Source: Tethya wilhelma
Taxonomy: Eukaryota > Porifera > Demospongiae > Tethyida > Tethyidae
Length of the DNA: 64,000 bases
Direction of reading: 5' to 3'
Assembly: GCA_964030475.1 (NCBI GenBank)
Contig: CAXIPT010000001.1
Location: forward strand, 24,837,685-24,901,684
In this document: piece by piece, positions 22,889 through 36,483 of the stretch
How positions within the stretch are numbered: the first letter of the stretch is position 1
How the letters are laid out: every line of letters starts with the position of its first letter
Notes under the pieces: model-generated
Seen by the model: the letters and a program-made list of their open reading frames with translations, nothing else
Database searches by the model: none
What the model was told of the DNA's origin: nothing
Made by a program: the position numbers and the translations under genes

Positions 22889-25800
22889 TCACTGTGCTAC
22901 TACAGTCTGCACAGGGTACATTGGTGGTAGTTTGCTGCTCGAGTTTGGTCTTCTTCCTTCTTCCATCTCTCTTATCTTTGCTCTCAATCTACTGATCTCC
23001 ATCTTCTGCATTTCTATAATCCTCGAGTTATCGCTGGGTTCAATCTTAGCTATACCGGTCAGAGGGACGACTGGTTTGGAGCTAGCTCTGGCACTGTGTT
23101 CGTCGAAGCCTTGTTTACGGGCAATCTTCAGTACAGCCTCCAAATCGTGTGCAGTGGTACGACTCTTTTTGAGCTCTGTTCTCAAGTCATTGATCTCTTT
23201 CAAGAGCGAGACATTCTCCTGTGAAAAGTAAACAACAAAATAGTGAAACATGTCATTTTGTAAACAGCATGCTACAGTACATGAGTCACATGACACACTA
23301 CATTTGAGAAAACAGTTGTACTTTTGACAACCTTTCTACCATAAGGCAGTCACTTTAGTGACCTATTATGATTCGAACATAGAGCTGATCAAAACATGCT
23401 ACATCACCTCCACCTCCCATAAGTTTTAGCTAGATTGAACTATAATATAATTATGTACCCACCTGCATCACTCTGATAGTATCTGTTCTATGAATCTCGC
23501 TGTCTTTGGCCAGCTTCTTCCTCAGGGAGGCCACACTGCGTTCCAAATGTTCTCGTTGATGAGCGTACTCTGAATGCATGTCCGTTTCAGCTGCTTGCTC
23601 AGCTCGGGCAGTCTATGTATAAAATTATAACCACGATGATTGTAAAATTAATACACGTGCAATCCATTAATTTTATCATTGAAACACACACTAACCTACT
23701 ACCCTATACCGAGAAATTTTCGTCATTCAAAATTTTGCATAAATCAGTAAAGAGCGCCAGAAAAACTGTAGTAGTTTGAAATTTCGTATATGCGGCACAC
23801 ACTCGTATTGTGCATAATGTGGATAATAAATTTTCGCATCTTTAATATATGAAATTTTGCATCATACAAAAATTTCCCGCTATACAGTATATACTGTATA
23901 GGTCAAATTTATATCTTATCTTGATCTGACCTGGTCATAGTCATGAAGATGTTTCCTGTAGAGTTGTTTGATGGACTCTTTGAGTTCTTTCGGCTCTTGT
24001 ATGAACCTCGAAGTGTTGTGCAGTCCTGCCTTGATGTTCCTCAGCTCAATCTTGAGATCGTGGGCTTGTTGTCTCTCTTGAAGCATCTCCTTAGAGGTGG
24101 CATCTAGACGGAGATCCTTCTGAGCCATCGCAAGTTGGAGAGCTTTGTTATCACGACTGAATTCACTCAACTCAGCCTCCATCTAAAATGGCAGAAAAGT
24201 AAATCCAGTAAAGGTTTCTGACTTCAAATGAGAGCCAACTTTCCATTATAGGGGGGGCTAACATCCTAACATAGATGAATTTAGTTGCTGTCTAGATTGC
24301 AGCATGCATGTACCTTTCTGATCAGTTCTTTCATTCTCTTGATCTCATTCTCCCTTGGCTCCATCTGGCGACGAAGTTCCTTGATCTTGTAGTCCAGGAC
24401 GAATTTGAACTTTTCTAGCTCTTGGTTTTTCTTCTTCAAATCATAGATACGTTTCTCCTACACAAGCAGTAGATGTACATGTATATGCCTGTCTTAAATA
24501 TTACTGCATACAAGATTGGCTAGAGGTTATGTATCTTCATGCACCAAAGATCAAGTTTCTGCGGTACTGTACATGCTTCAATGTGGAAGTTGACTAGTAG
24601 TCTACTATTTTTTGCTCCAATGCCTATGAGTTCTAGTAGCTCAGTGGTAAGAGTATTTGCTTAGAATTCTAAAGCCCTTGAGTTCAATCCCAGCTAGATC
24701 TCAAGATTTATTTTTTTGATCTTCAAAATACAATAGGCTAACTGATGTACTATTTCAGCTAGGCTACAATATATTACCTTGTCCTGGATGGTGTCGTCTC
24801 TCTCTTGTATCTCCTTCTTGAGTCCATCGATGTCCGTCTTGAGCGAGGCTATCACTCCATCCCTCCTCTTCACCTCCTGGTTCAGACGAGCTATCTCCTC
24901 TCTCGGACCCTTGATCTCTTCCTGGAGGCTACCAACCTGTACAGACCGAGGTAAAGGTCATCATTACTGATGCTGTAGATACATGAGGCATACATGACTC
25001 TAGCAAAGTAATATTTTAAAAATAAGCAGTGTAGGAGTGAGCAGTGCTGTAAAAAGTAAGGAAACAATAGCCTCAGTCTCAGGCCCTCCTTCCCTTAGCT
25101 TTTTTTTTTTTTTTTTTTTGCAAAAAAGCAGCCTGGGAACTAGGCTAAGGAAACAAGATATGTCTCAATTTCGGCACACAACTACTTTATTTTTTGATCC
25201 ATCTGTGAGTATATGCATTGTCATACAATTAATGATATGGTTCAAACAATGATCTGTACACATATGGTTTGAATTCAGGCCAATCAGTTGCCTAGCTAAG
25301 TGGGGTAAAGTATAAACTGGTAGCCTAGGTTAGATTGCAAGATTTGGCCATAAAAATGAAGTAGTCATGTGCCATACCTTACTGACTTATTATAGCACTG
25401 CCTATTTCTACACTGCTTATTATTTTTCTTTTTTGAATTTTTACTACAGGTTCATTCAGTTTTTCCATCACTATAGTGTGAGTATACCTGGAGACTATCA
25501 TGACTGGTTAGTCTCTACAAAAGCTTGAGTAATATATAGTTCCATAAAGCTAGAGAAGCAAACTAAAGAACTGGACTGTACAACATCAACAACTAAAGGA
25601 ACCATCTGTATGCACTTAGAACATCAAAATATTTGCAGCAAATAAAAGAATAGAACATACGATTAGCAGCAAACAAAGAATACAACATAAAACTATTATA
25701 GCAGCAACTAAAGGAACTCGACTCTACAACATCAGCAATTAAAGGAACCAACTGTATGCAATACAACATCAAACTATTAGCAGCAAATAAAACAATACAA

Positions 25801-28800
25801 CATAAAACTTTTGGTAGCAACTAAAGGAACCATCTGCACGTGCACGTACAACATCTAACTATTAGCAACAAATAAAGGTACACACAGATGGTTCCTTTCG
25901 TTGTTGATGTTGTACAGTCCAGTTCCTTTACTTGCTGCCAATGTTTGTATTCATCATGAGCAGTTTCTATAAAGTGTGCATACTGTACAACTAAAAAGCA
26001 CTATTTACTTCGATCGATCTCGGCTCTATATACTCAAGCTCAGCCACTCAAGAGTTCAAGTGAATCAAGTGTGTTATGATGGACGGGAGGCTTATATCTC
26101 TCTTTGCATTTCTCTCCTTGGCTGCCATGGCAGCTGCCTTCTCACTGCCTAGAAGAGGAGAGGCAGATAAGGAGGGACTGACTGACATGGATGTACTCAA
26201 GATGATCCAAAAGATTGTCAGTGAGCACATTCCACTAAAGCAGAAACAGGAGATTGCAGGTACCACATAGCTCATAATATTATGCCTGACAAGTTAAATA
26301 CTGTCTGGCTGGTTATTTTGGCGAGAAATAAATTGGCGAAAGGGAGATCAAGCAATATTGAAAAAGTTTCAATTAAACTTTGAAAGTGCATTACATCATG
26401 AATACAGTAAAATGTAGTAGCTGCGCCTTTCTTTGTATTGTTGTTCTTCTATTCGACAAAGCTTTTCATGCACTGAAGCTAAGAAACAATCAAGCTAACT
26501 GCTGAGAGCCTTTTGTATAGTAATATAGTGAAGCTTTTGCCAGTGTAAAAGAAACTACAATATCACCACACATATCTATATAAACCTTTTTTTGCTGACC
26601 AGGCAACCAACTGTTCTAATAGCAAGTTTCAAGCTCATTATTTTTGTGAAGGACTGTGAAGAAAATGTAACTCTAAACTCTTCTATATACTGTGATCACA
26701 CTTCATATTCAAATATTTATGTTCTGGCATTAAATTTAATTTTGGCGATTTGGAAAAATTCACCAATTTCGCCAAAATAAAATCCTCACAAAAGTTTACG
26801 TCTATACGATAAATAATTTATTCATGCACTAAGATTTTTTGGAAAGGAAAAAAAATCAAAAGCTGTTTTCAAAGCTATACAAAAAAATTTTTTTCTCCTC
26901 TTGTGAAATCTGAGAAAACTCGCTTAGTGCACGACAAGATCAAGCTCCAGCAACAACCAGCCTTTTCAGTATATCCCTATACACATATATATGATGCTCA
27001 ACACAGATGTGTTTTGTTAATTCTATTGTCCTTGCAGAGAAACAATGTGCAAGTGCAGCCGGCTCTTCCTGTACCCGCGATCCTGATTGCTGTGCTCCGC
27101 TATCATGTGACAATTATCATTGCTGGCCATAGCAAGGAAAGAGATTTAAGAACCAAATAAGTGTTTAGGCCTGGATGAATTTTTTTTCTTTTTGGAGTAG
27201 GCATAAAGCTCATATTTTTTTTGTAGAATCTGACATTACTTTTGTTTAGGCTTCATTCATAAAATATCTTTATGATAAAACTATATAAAATTAATGACAA
27301 TGATATAATTCAACTCCCTTTCAACTGACGTTACAGATTTGTATTCAGTACCCCCTACACGATTCCTACTGGAAAACAACACACACATATTTGCTACATA
27401 ATTTGGTATTAGTCAGACACCAGTCACACAAACAATGCAGGTGTATGCTATGGTTTGTTGCAAGACAATGGAAGTTGTACCATTATGAAAAGAACCTTCT
27501 AATGATATTTTATTATGTAGTTCTAACATCATTTGGGAAAAATAATCCAATGCATGAAGGCATACACACATCTTCTCACAATGCGTATGGAAATTTCTCC
27601 AACGAAAAGATTAGTCAAATTACAATATACTACATACCTTCTTGGTATAGATCCCAACATCTCCCTTCAGTTTGTTGATCTCGTCGAAGCGTTGCCTCAA
27701 TTGCCTCTCGTATCGATTCTTCAAGTCTAGAATCTCACGATCAGCATCTTCTTCTGTCTGCTTCTGTAGTTCCTCACTCTCTTGCATCTGATGTCTCTGT
27801 TCGTCCGAGGCCTGTTCAAGTTGGAGATTCTTTTCTTGGAGTTTAGCTTCGTAGTGCTCAGTCAGTTCTTGAAGAGCTTTCTCCCTTGCTTCTTCCATGT
27901 CAATGATACGACGTTCATAGTCCTGCATGGTGGTGGGTGAGTGAATGTAGACCACGACATTTGTATGTGGTTTACCACATCAGGAACATGGTATGCATGT
28001 ACATAATTATAAAGATATAATAGGCTCACTGTTATTCTGTGTATAGCTACTTGCCATACTGATATTACTGAATGTATTTAGTCATAAATTATGTTATAAA
28101 CACCTCTTGTAGTTTCTGACTCCTAGCTTGAAGCTCTTGATACTTTTCATACTCTGCCATCAACTTTTGGTTGTTAGTATTCTCTGTATTCACAATGTAT
28201 ACATATTGAACTTAACCACTACCATCAAGAAAACCTGAATTTATATGAGTGTGTGGACTGCATACCGATTTCCTGAAGTTCTGCTGTCTGTCTTTCAGTC
28301 AAATCTTGAACCTCTTCTTCATGTTTGGCAAAGTCTCTTGTCTGCTCAGTACGCAACACCTATACATAAACACATATACATAAGCATAAGTAAACTGTGT
28401 GATAAAAATGACATTCGGTGGCTCAAACGTAACACACACCTCATTTTTGGCATTTAAGGATTCAATTTCTTGGAGGAACTTGTCTGTCAGATCTTTAATC
28501 TTTTCACCATAGTTCATGTCCTTCAACCGAAGCTGATACTCATTCTCCATCTTTAGCTCCTCGACACGAGTCTTTAACTCTGACATCATGGTGTTCTGTA
28601 GAGAAAAATACATTGTACACATAACTTACATAATGTACATACATGAATGGCTTGTACAGACAATATCCCCATGATTGCACATATACACACGCAAAAATGT
28701 CATTCCAATCAAAGTGAAACTCTTCCATAGTGTTTGATCAGATATAATTTGAGAAATCTTGGAAAAAATTGGCTCATTGCTACCCATACCTTCTATGAGT

Positions 28801-29014
28801 CACTGACAAGAATATGATGGTTTTTGCACTAGATTTCTACAATGCAGCATACCTTTTCTTCAAGGTCAGATTTTGTGACAAGCACCTCTTCAGCAAAAGG
28901 GACATCCTTCTCTCTCTTGAGTGTCCTACTGTCCTTTTCCTGAACTTTGAATGCAAACAGTGAACCATCTTGAGCGACTGAAAACAAGAACTGATCGTCA
29001 CAAGATATACGCAT

Positions 29015-29065
<51 letters not shown>

Positions 29066-29325
29066 TTCAGATAATGCAGGGTAAGTGAGTGAATGAGTAT
29101 GCCTCAAAAAGTCAAAAAAAATGTTTCTGTGTTGCCTACCCTTGACACAGCAGCAGAGTGAGCTTGGTGTTCTTGCCACTCTCCCGGCTCTGTCAGTGGG
29201 AACTTGACTGCCCTCACTGTACCAGAACTAGTGCCCACAAACAGCATACGACCAGAGTGGGACAACACCACTTGAGTGAGCACCACGTCACCAGCATTCA
29301 CTTGACGAAGAATCTGTGAAATTTT

Positions 29326-29375
<50 letters not shown>

Positions 29376-32300
29376 CACCCACTCAGATACATCTTTCTAA
29401 GCAAAAGTGTGTGTGAGAGTATGAGGGTACAAAAATCATATTTTGTATACAGGTCTATATATGTGTGTTGTCTAAAACTCTACAAAACTTTCACAGATAC
29501 AGCTCATATATCATAGCCTCATACTACAGTACACTTATATGCTTACATTGGAATCTTGAAGGACAATCTCTTTCAATGTTTGGTCGCTGCCCACAGCAAA
29601 TGTGGTCCTTGTGTCTGGAGTGAGGGTGAGAGAGGTGTAGCTACACGTCTTGAGAACACACTCCTTCTCTCTCTTGCAAGCCTGGACATTCCACTCGTAC
29701 ACAGCTCCATCCATAGAACAGCTCACAAGCTTAGTGTCATCGGGACTCCACTGCATACTACGAACCTACAAGAACACAGTGGATATTCAAGTTAGTACAA
29801 TATTATATCCATACTGTACTGTGTAACTGCATGCCATAACCAGCATTGGACTAGACCTTTGAGGCTAACCTTTCCATTGTGTCCCTTGAGGTTGCCGATA
29901 TTCTCAAAGTTGTAGGTGGAGAAGAGTTGAATGAGAGTCGTATTGGCTGCTGCGAATATGTGTCCACCATGGCTGAAACAACACTGTGTATAGTCAAATA
30001 AAAGCAAGATAAAAACAGGCAATATTTCTGTGAGAGTGCAAAATCACTAAAATTTAAAAGTGTGGACATTTTCTCTTTACCTCTCTGCAGCCTCTGATCA
30101 TGAACTCTTTGAAAGGTCTTATGTCGTCAATGAGAAGGTTCATCAACCTCAGCTTCTCACTGAAACCAACCAACACAAACAGACCACTGGGATGGAGTGC
30201 TATGCTGAAGGCCTCTTCTTGGAATTCCTTGTACAAATCCAAGGAGCTGTTGACGAGAGANGAGAGAGAGAGAGAGAGAGAGAGATCATATAAAGGTGTA
30301 ACGTCAGAGCTTTCTGCTTTACTTGTTCTCGTAGTTCCATATCCTGATAGACTTGTCCAAGGAGCAGGTAGCAATGAGGGGTTTTCTCAGACACACATCC
30401 ATTCCAGTGATCTCACCATGGTGATAGGAGTGAGTCAGAAAATCAAAAGCAGCCGAACTGGTACCCTACGGGACAAGAAATCACATGCAATGTAATAACC
30501 TCTGTACATGTTAGACTCAATCCCAGGTTCTTCCCACTGACTATACACTCACAGAAAGAAAGAGATTGAGAATAAAATTATAAAGGCCAGTAAAAAAATA
30601 TTAGTTTCTCAGTCCCACTCGCTTCAGTTTATTTGCTACTGCGTCACTTATTCTTAGTTGATTTTTATGTGATAGGCCATCTCTAGTGTCCTATTGAGCA
30701 TGCACAACACAGAAAGTAGGCATGGTACATCCAATTACATGTATGCCCTTAAAAATTAAAATAAAATGCCTCCCGATCCGATAATTTTTTCCTTTTATAC
30801 TGGCCTTACGTAGGCTTGATTGTGTATGTGCTCAAAGACTCACTGTTCCATGGATATCCACTGAAGAAAGCGTCAGATTGTACAGCTGTTGCTTCCTGGT
30901 ACTACACACCACGTTCTCCTCACTCGGACTCAGCGTGAGACTCAAAATATCGTTCGAAATCACATTTGTGACATCTTCGTCCGAACTTTGAGCCACGATG
31001 TTGGTAGCGTTGGGGTCCACCCACACACTCACGGCACGGATCTTCTTATAGGTGTACTTGTCGTTGGTCTTTTCAAAGATGTGGATTGTTCCTTCGCCTC
31101 CCGAGCAGATGAAGCCTTTGGAGTAGGTGATGAGACATTCGATGCAGAGTGGTTCCCCAGCAGTGGTTGGTTGAGACTTCATGCGTGATCCCATTGAGCT
31201 GTGTGTGTGTGTGTGTGTATGTGAGAGAGAGAGAAACAGAGTATCGAGTGTGTGTGTGTGTGTGTGTGTGTGACAATACCTGCATGTAATAATTATATAT
31301 ATTGTAAGGAACTAATAATCATTATACACTATGTCACGCAAACTGGGTTTTAAACTTATAGACTTGTAAACCAGGCCCTCCTTGCTAACTATAAGGTCTG
31401 GTTTACGATGCTACTAAGTAATGTCCTGTAAACTAGGCTTTAAACTCACACTGATAGTCTTGATTCTTCTCTAGAATCTCCCTGACTGGTAGATTTTGGG
31501 TTCACTTCAAACTCGTTCTTGAGCTCTCCCACTTCAAAGAGTTGAACCTTTCCTCTGTCTGTTCCCAGGACTAGGAGGTCCTCAGACAACCAAGCCTGAC
31601 ACAGGTAGTTGGACGGCTCGACCTTGAGAAATGCAAATTGCTTGAGATTTCCTTCACTGTAACGATACAACTTGAAGAGTTTTTCGCCAACAACACACAC
31701 TTGAGTGTTATCTTGAGGATTGAAGGAGACCTGTGGTTGAATAAGTAGCACCAATATACAGAGAGAGTGATAAAAGATGTGAACTGAGTGTTTACGTACG
31801 TATATTATGTCAGTTTTAACACTCATTTACTACAAATTGGTATGATTGTTTTAGACTAGTTTGTTGAAGATTACCTATCTTGAAATAATGCATTTGATCA
31901 TGGTCTGCATGTGATAGCTTAACTGACATGAACTTGCTACCAAAGCTTACCAAATGGTCCCTTTACCAAAGCAGCCCCACCCACTAACTTCATCAGCTCA
32001 TTTTCCCCATCTATATACCCTTGAAACACATACAATGTTTCTTGTGCATGCATATGAGCAGTATACTACCAATTAGGGATTCTTGTTGATAAGTAGTGTC
32101 TACTTATCATTCACCTGTTTCACGTGGTATGTTGTGTTTCCATTGCTTTTCGTCGAGGCCATTACTTTGGCCTTCTCCCAGTGCCAGTAAGTCAGCGTCC
32201 AGTCAGGTGAACTGGTCTGAGATATCAGATACTTTGAGTCCGGCGAAAAAGCAAGGCTGATGAATTCTTGTGATGACATATCGACTATGCTGAGTGTCTT

Positions 32301-32585
32301 TTTCCTTCTCTGTGTGTTCAAGTCAAACACCGATATGGTTGGTTTGTCACTTTTCTTTTCAGCCACAGCAGCATATCTCTTGTTGGGACTCACAGCCAAA
32401 GCAGTCATCCCTTCACCGCCAACAGTACACGGTATGAACTTCTGCACCTTCTGGTCGACGTTGAAGAGGACCAAGTTGGCTCCGCTGGGGTAGAGGATGC
32501 TCTGTTCATCCAAGTACCACACATTATTGGCAACATCCCCTTTCAAACCGAAGCTGTATTTCGGTTGAGTGGCTGCAATGGACAT
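22889..32585 (-). CDS. CFAP57: CFAP57 (WDR65) copy C, complete
   Basis: Eighteen exons with consistent phases: 32585-32115, 31730-31450, 31198-30844, 30465-30323, 30246-30081, 29983-29870, 29765-29547, 29313-29140, 29014-28853, 28595-28440, 28359-28266, 28183-28104, 27922-27638, 24936-24778, 24457-24314, 24182-23931, 23612-23463, 23218-22889. The product is 1244 residues, very close to vertebrate CFAP57. Residues 1 to about 690 are WD40 repeats and the rest is a long coiled coil, as expected for a ciliary/flagellar axonemal protein linked to inner dynein arms. The start ([13 protein letters not shown]) matches copy B. The unusually large intron 13 (24937-27637) houses an antisense knottin gene. 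The 'n' at 30261 lies in intron 4, inside a GA repeat. Confidence 0.92.
23700..23890. mobile_element. Inverted-repeat element in CFAP57-C intron
   Basis: The left end ATACCGAGAAATTTTCGTCA and right end AAAAATTTCCCGCTATAC are imperfect complements, and the interior is filled with AAATTT-type inverted motifs. A decayed relative lies at about 10670-10760. Confidence 0.5.
24625..24712 (+). mobile_element. tRNA-like SINE, best copy
   Basis: TAGCTCAGTGGTAAGAGTAT (A-box region) and GAGTTCAATCCC (B box) are spaced as in a tRNA, followed by the family tail AGCTAGATCTCAAGAT and a T-rich end. It has decayed arms, so it is a retroposed element rather than a working tRNA gene. Confidence 0.65.
25560..25945. 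repeat. Degenerate repeat array upstream of knottin copy 2
   Basis: Repeated AGCAACTAAAGGAAC-type units and their complements. This is the counterpart of the array at 9055-9360 and lies 130-520 bp before the knottin start codon. Confidence 0.7.
26076..27132 (+). CDS. Knottin (ICK-type) secreted peptide precursor, copy 2
   Basis: Exons 26076-26259 and 27038-27132, phase 1, encode a 92-residue precursor. It has a signal peptide, a charged propeptide and a mature region with six cysteines spaced C-x7-C-x5-C-C-x4-C-x4-C. The cysteine exon is identical to copy 1 base for base. Exon 1 differs by two neighbouring residues in the propeptide (near residues 53-54). Both copies keep the start, splice sites, frame and stop, so both look functional. 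It is nested antisense in intron 13 of CFAP57-C. A repeat array lies upstream. Target and bioactivity cannot be read from the sequence. Confidence 0.82.
29018..29061. repeat. (GA)n microsatellite
   Basis: About 22 GA units in a CFAP57-C intron, ending a few bases before an acceptor on the reverse strand. A GT repeat lies nearby at 29331-29371. Confidence 0.9.
31199..31272. repeat. GT/GA simple repeat block
   Basis: Two GT runs around a GAGAGA block at the acceptor of CFAP57-C exon 3. Confidence 0.85.
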
Positions 32586-34234
<1,649 letters not shown>

Positions 34235-34796
34235 TGGTTTAAGACTGTATGTACGTATCATGCACGCACGATTGTGTATCACTTGTGAACTTTTGAATGT
34301 CATTGTATGATATAGTTAGTATCATCTGGTCCTGTTCTGCTCTCAAGTATTGATTCTGTATAATTATTGCTGATATTGTAAGGAGCACTCTTTATAATCT
34401 GTTTGATCATTGGTTCACTATATTAAAATTTGCTGTCAATTATGCTGTTTATAAAAGGGTTTGACTTGAAACCAGTTATGTTTTTATACTGTTGAACTTG
34501 TACATGTGCTAGCCTCGTTCCCAGGCTCTCTCCCCGCGAATATTTCATGCAGCGTGTAATATTTGTGGGGAGAGAGCCTGCATGGGAACAAGGCTACTGT
34601 TGTATATACTTGAGCTACTACACACATGCACAAGTTTTATGGAAGTGCAGCATGCTGCATTCAAACTACCATCACATGAGGATATAAATAATTACATCAA
34701 TATTTAATACACTGTACTTCCGTACGCGTACAAGATATGTTGACTATTAATATTATGCAGATGAGAAGTTTCAACAACAAGAAGTGGACTGTTTGT
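34235..34796. other. Intergenic region with foldback MITE
   Basis: RUVBL1 3' flank and NDUFB9 3' flank (convergent genes). The MITE at 34510-34596 is listed separately. Confidence 0.5.
34510..34596. mobile_element. Foldback MITE, TAGCCTCG family
   Basis: Left arm TAGCCTCGTTCCCAGGCTCT, extended by CTCCCC, pairs imperfectly with the right arm GGGGAGAGAGCC through AACAAGGCTA. The loop is about 30 bases. It is longer than the 9923-9986 copy. Confidence 0.8.
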
Positions 34797-35124
34797 CTAT
34801 TTGGGTGCATGTTTCATCCACTGTTCCAGCCATTGCTGCTCATCAGGTGTCATCTCTAAGATCTGCAGAATGTGTACATTTTTGATAATAATAATTTTAT
34901 TACTATATAGGGTGTGTGGTAGTCTCTAGCAGAGTGTGTGCATTTCATTAATATTATTTGACTACATTAATAGTTAATACACTGGTCTCATTCCCAGTTT
35001 ATATACATGCTAACTCTCTCTTTCCTGTGAAAATCTCTGTGGGGAGAGCTAGCCATGGGATGACATGAGAGGATAGATTTATACTGCCGCAAATATGAAT
35101 TTGAAACTTCATGACATTATATGT

Positions 35125-35161
<37 letters not shown>

Positions 35162-35566
35162 AACTCACTTGAGCTGATGGTGGAAGATTTCTCTCCCATT
35201 TAGAACCATCAGGAGCAGTTGGCACTGGGCAAAAAAAAAAAAGGAGCAAACATAATCTAACCCTTCGCTCCAGAACTACACCAATTACGGACAGATATAG
35301 ATAAGATATTGACATTATGCCCTCATTTACTAACAGATATAAGGATCAGGATGCTTCCACATGTTAAACTCTTCCTCTCCAGCTTCCAGTAGAGCTGCAG
35401 ATTGTGCCACATCTTTCAATCCTTTGTACTGGTCAAAAGTAGCTCTCAGTCTCAATGCATCATATCTCCACGCTTTTCTGTCGATTCTCCAAGAGAGTAA
35501 ATGTTTTAAAGATTTCCTATAGAGTCTAGTCACCTTCTGTGCGTGCGTGAGAGCCTGAGTAGCCAT
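34797..35566 (-). CDS. NDUFB9: NDUFB9, mitochondrial complex I LYR subunit
   Basis: Three exons, 35566-35335, 35224-35169 and 34862-34797, give 117 residues. The N-terminus TRLYRKSLKH holds the LYR motif, which binds acyl carrier protein. A conserved helix follows (RATFDQYKGLKDVAQ) and then EEEFNMWKHPDPYI, a signature of NDUFB9. The subunit belongs to the membrane arm of respiratory complex I. The protein is shorter than the ~179 residues of mammals because the C-terminal tail is reduced. The start was placed at MATQALTHAQK; the frame is open further upstream without similarity. It is head to head with a small gene starting at 35744. Confidence 0.85.
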
Positions 35567-35743
35567 CAATCCCTCCACACAACAGAAACAGCCAAAAAGT
35601 TGAAGAAGATGCGAACTTTGACCTCTTGTTTGGTTTGTCTCGTGACTGTCATGTGATAAGAATAGCTCGTGAAGAAAACAGAGCGTTTTGTTTGCTTCGT
35701 GACGAGCTGTTGTGGACCCTGGTTTGTGCATTTGTTGGAAATA

Positions 35744-36040
35744 ATGGTAAAGAAATAAATAATTTGTATTCTCCTAAAGCATTACTGTAATGTGTGACAC
35801 TTGTTATATGGTGGGCATTAATTAGAAATACCTATTATTTTTCACTATCTTTAGGGGGGAACAAAGCACTTTGAGTACCCCAAGTATGTGTGGTCCCCAT
35901 CGGGGGGCTGGTGGTGTAATCCCAGACACTGGAAGAGGAACACTGCTGTCGCATTTGCNCCCGGTTCACTGACTGTGTTTGCTGTGTTTGGTAAGGACGA
36001 TCAGGTTGATCCTTTGACAGGAAAATTGAAACTTCTGTGA
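35744..36040 (+). CDS. Small Trp-rich protein fused in frame to a PTH2 tail
   Basis: Exon 1 is only an ATG (35744-35746) before a GTAAAG donor. Exon 2 is 35855-36040, giving 63 residues in frame to a stop. The first half has SPSGGWWCNPRHWKRNT, an unrecognised Trp-rich motif. After the undetermined base at 35959 the frame continues as PGSLTVFAVFGKDDQVDPLT, identical to the end of the PTH2-type protein at 2298-3362. The likeliest reading is an assembly join or recombination that cut two genes. The first half is then the true start of a small protein whose end is missing. Confidence 0.5.
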
Positions 36041-36483
36041 TTGTATCTCTTTTCTCTCAAAATTTGTATGGTTCTCTTTTGTATGCTCAGCTTATACACT
36101 CAACTATAATACCAAGAGGCCATGGACTCTTGATAATACATTCAAATATTATATTTTTACAAAATATTAATGTTATAGAAAAAAGGGGAAAATATAATGT
36201 CTTATAATTATATGTTTATGTCAATTTTATTATAATATAAATAATTGTTGTGGAAATAATTATGTGTATATACATGATTGTAGTTAGGTTGTGTCACACC
36301 ATAAAGCATAAATTAGCAAGATTAGATTATGGCCATGAATAAAGTCTAAAATTTCAGATCCGTGTATATAATTATAATTATGTAAATAAAAATTTAGTAT
36401 GGTAAAGGTCAGTATACATGAAAGACAATTAACAGCATTTTGTAGGGTGTGTGTTCAATGGAGAAGATATAGTTAGTCAGTTA
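36041..36483. other. AT-rich intergenic sequence
   Basis: Very AT-rich with many short TTATAA-like stretches. No gene or clear repeat family was seen. Confidence 0.5.

Noticed and set aside
24625..24712. Functional tRNA gene
   Set aside because: A and B boxes are present but the acceptor and T stems do not pair, and the same unit recurs with a shared tail, so it is a SINE.
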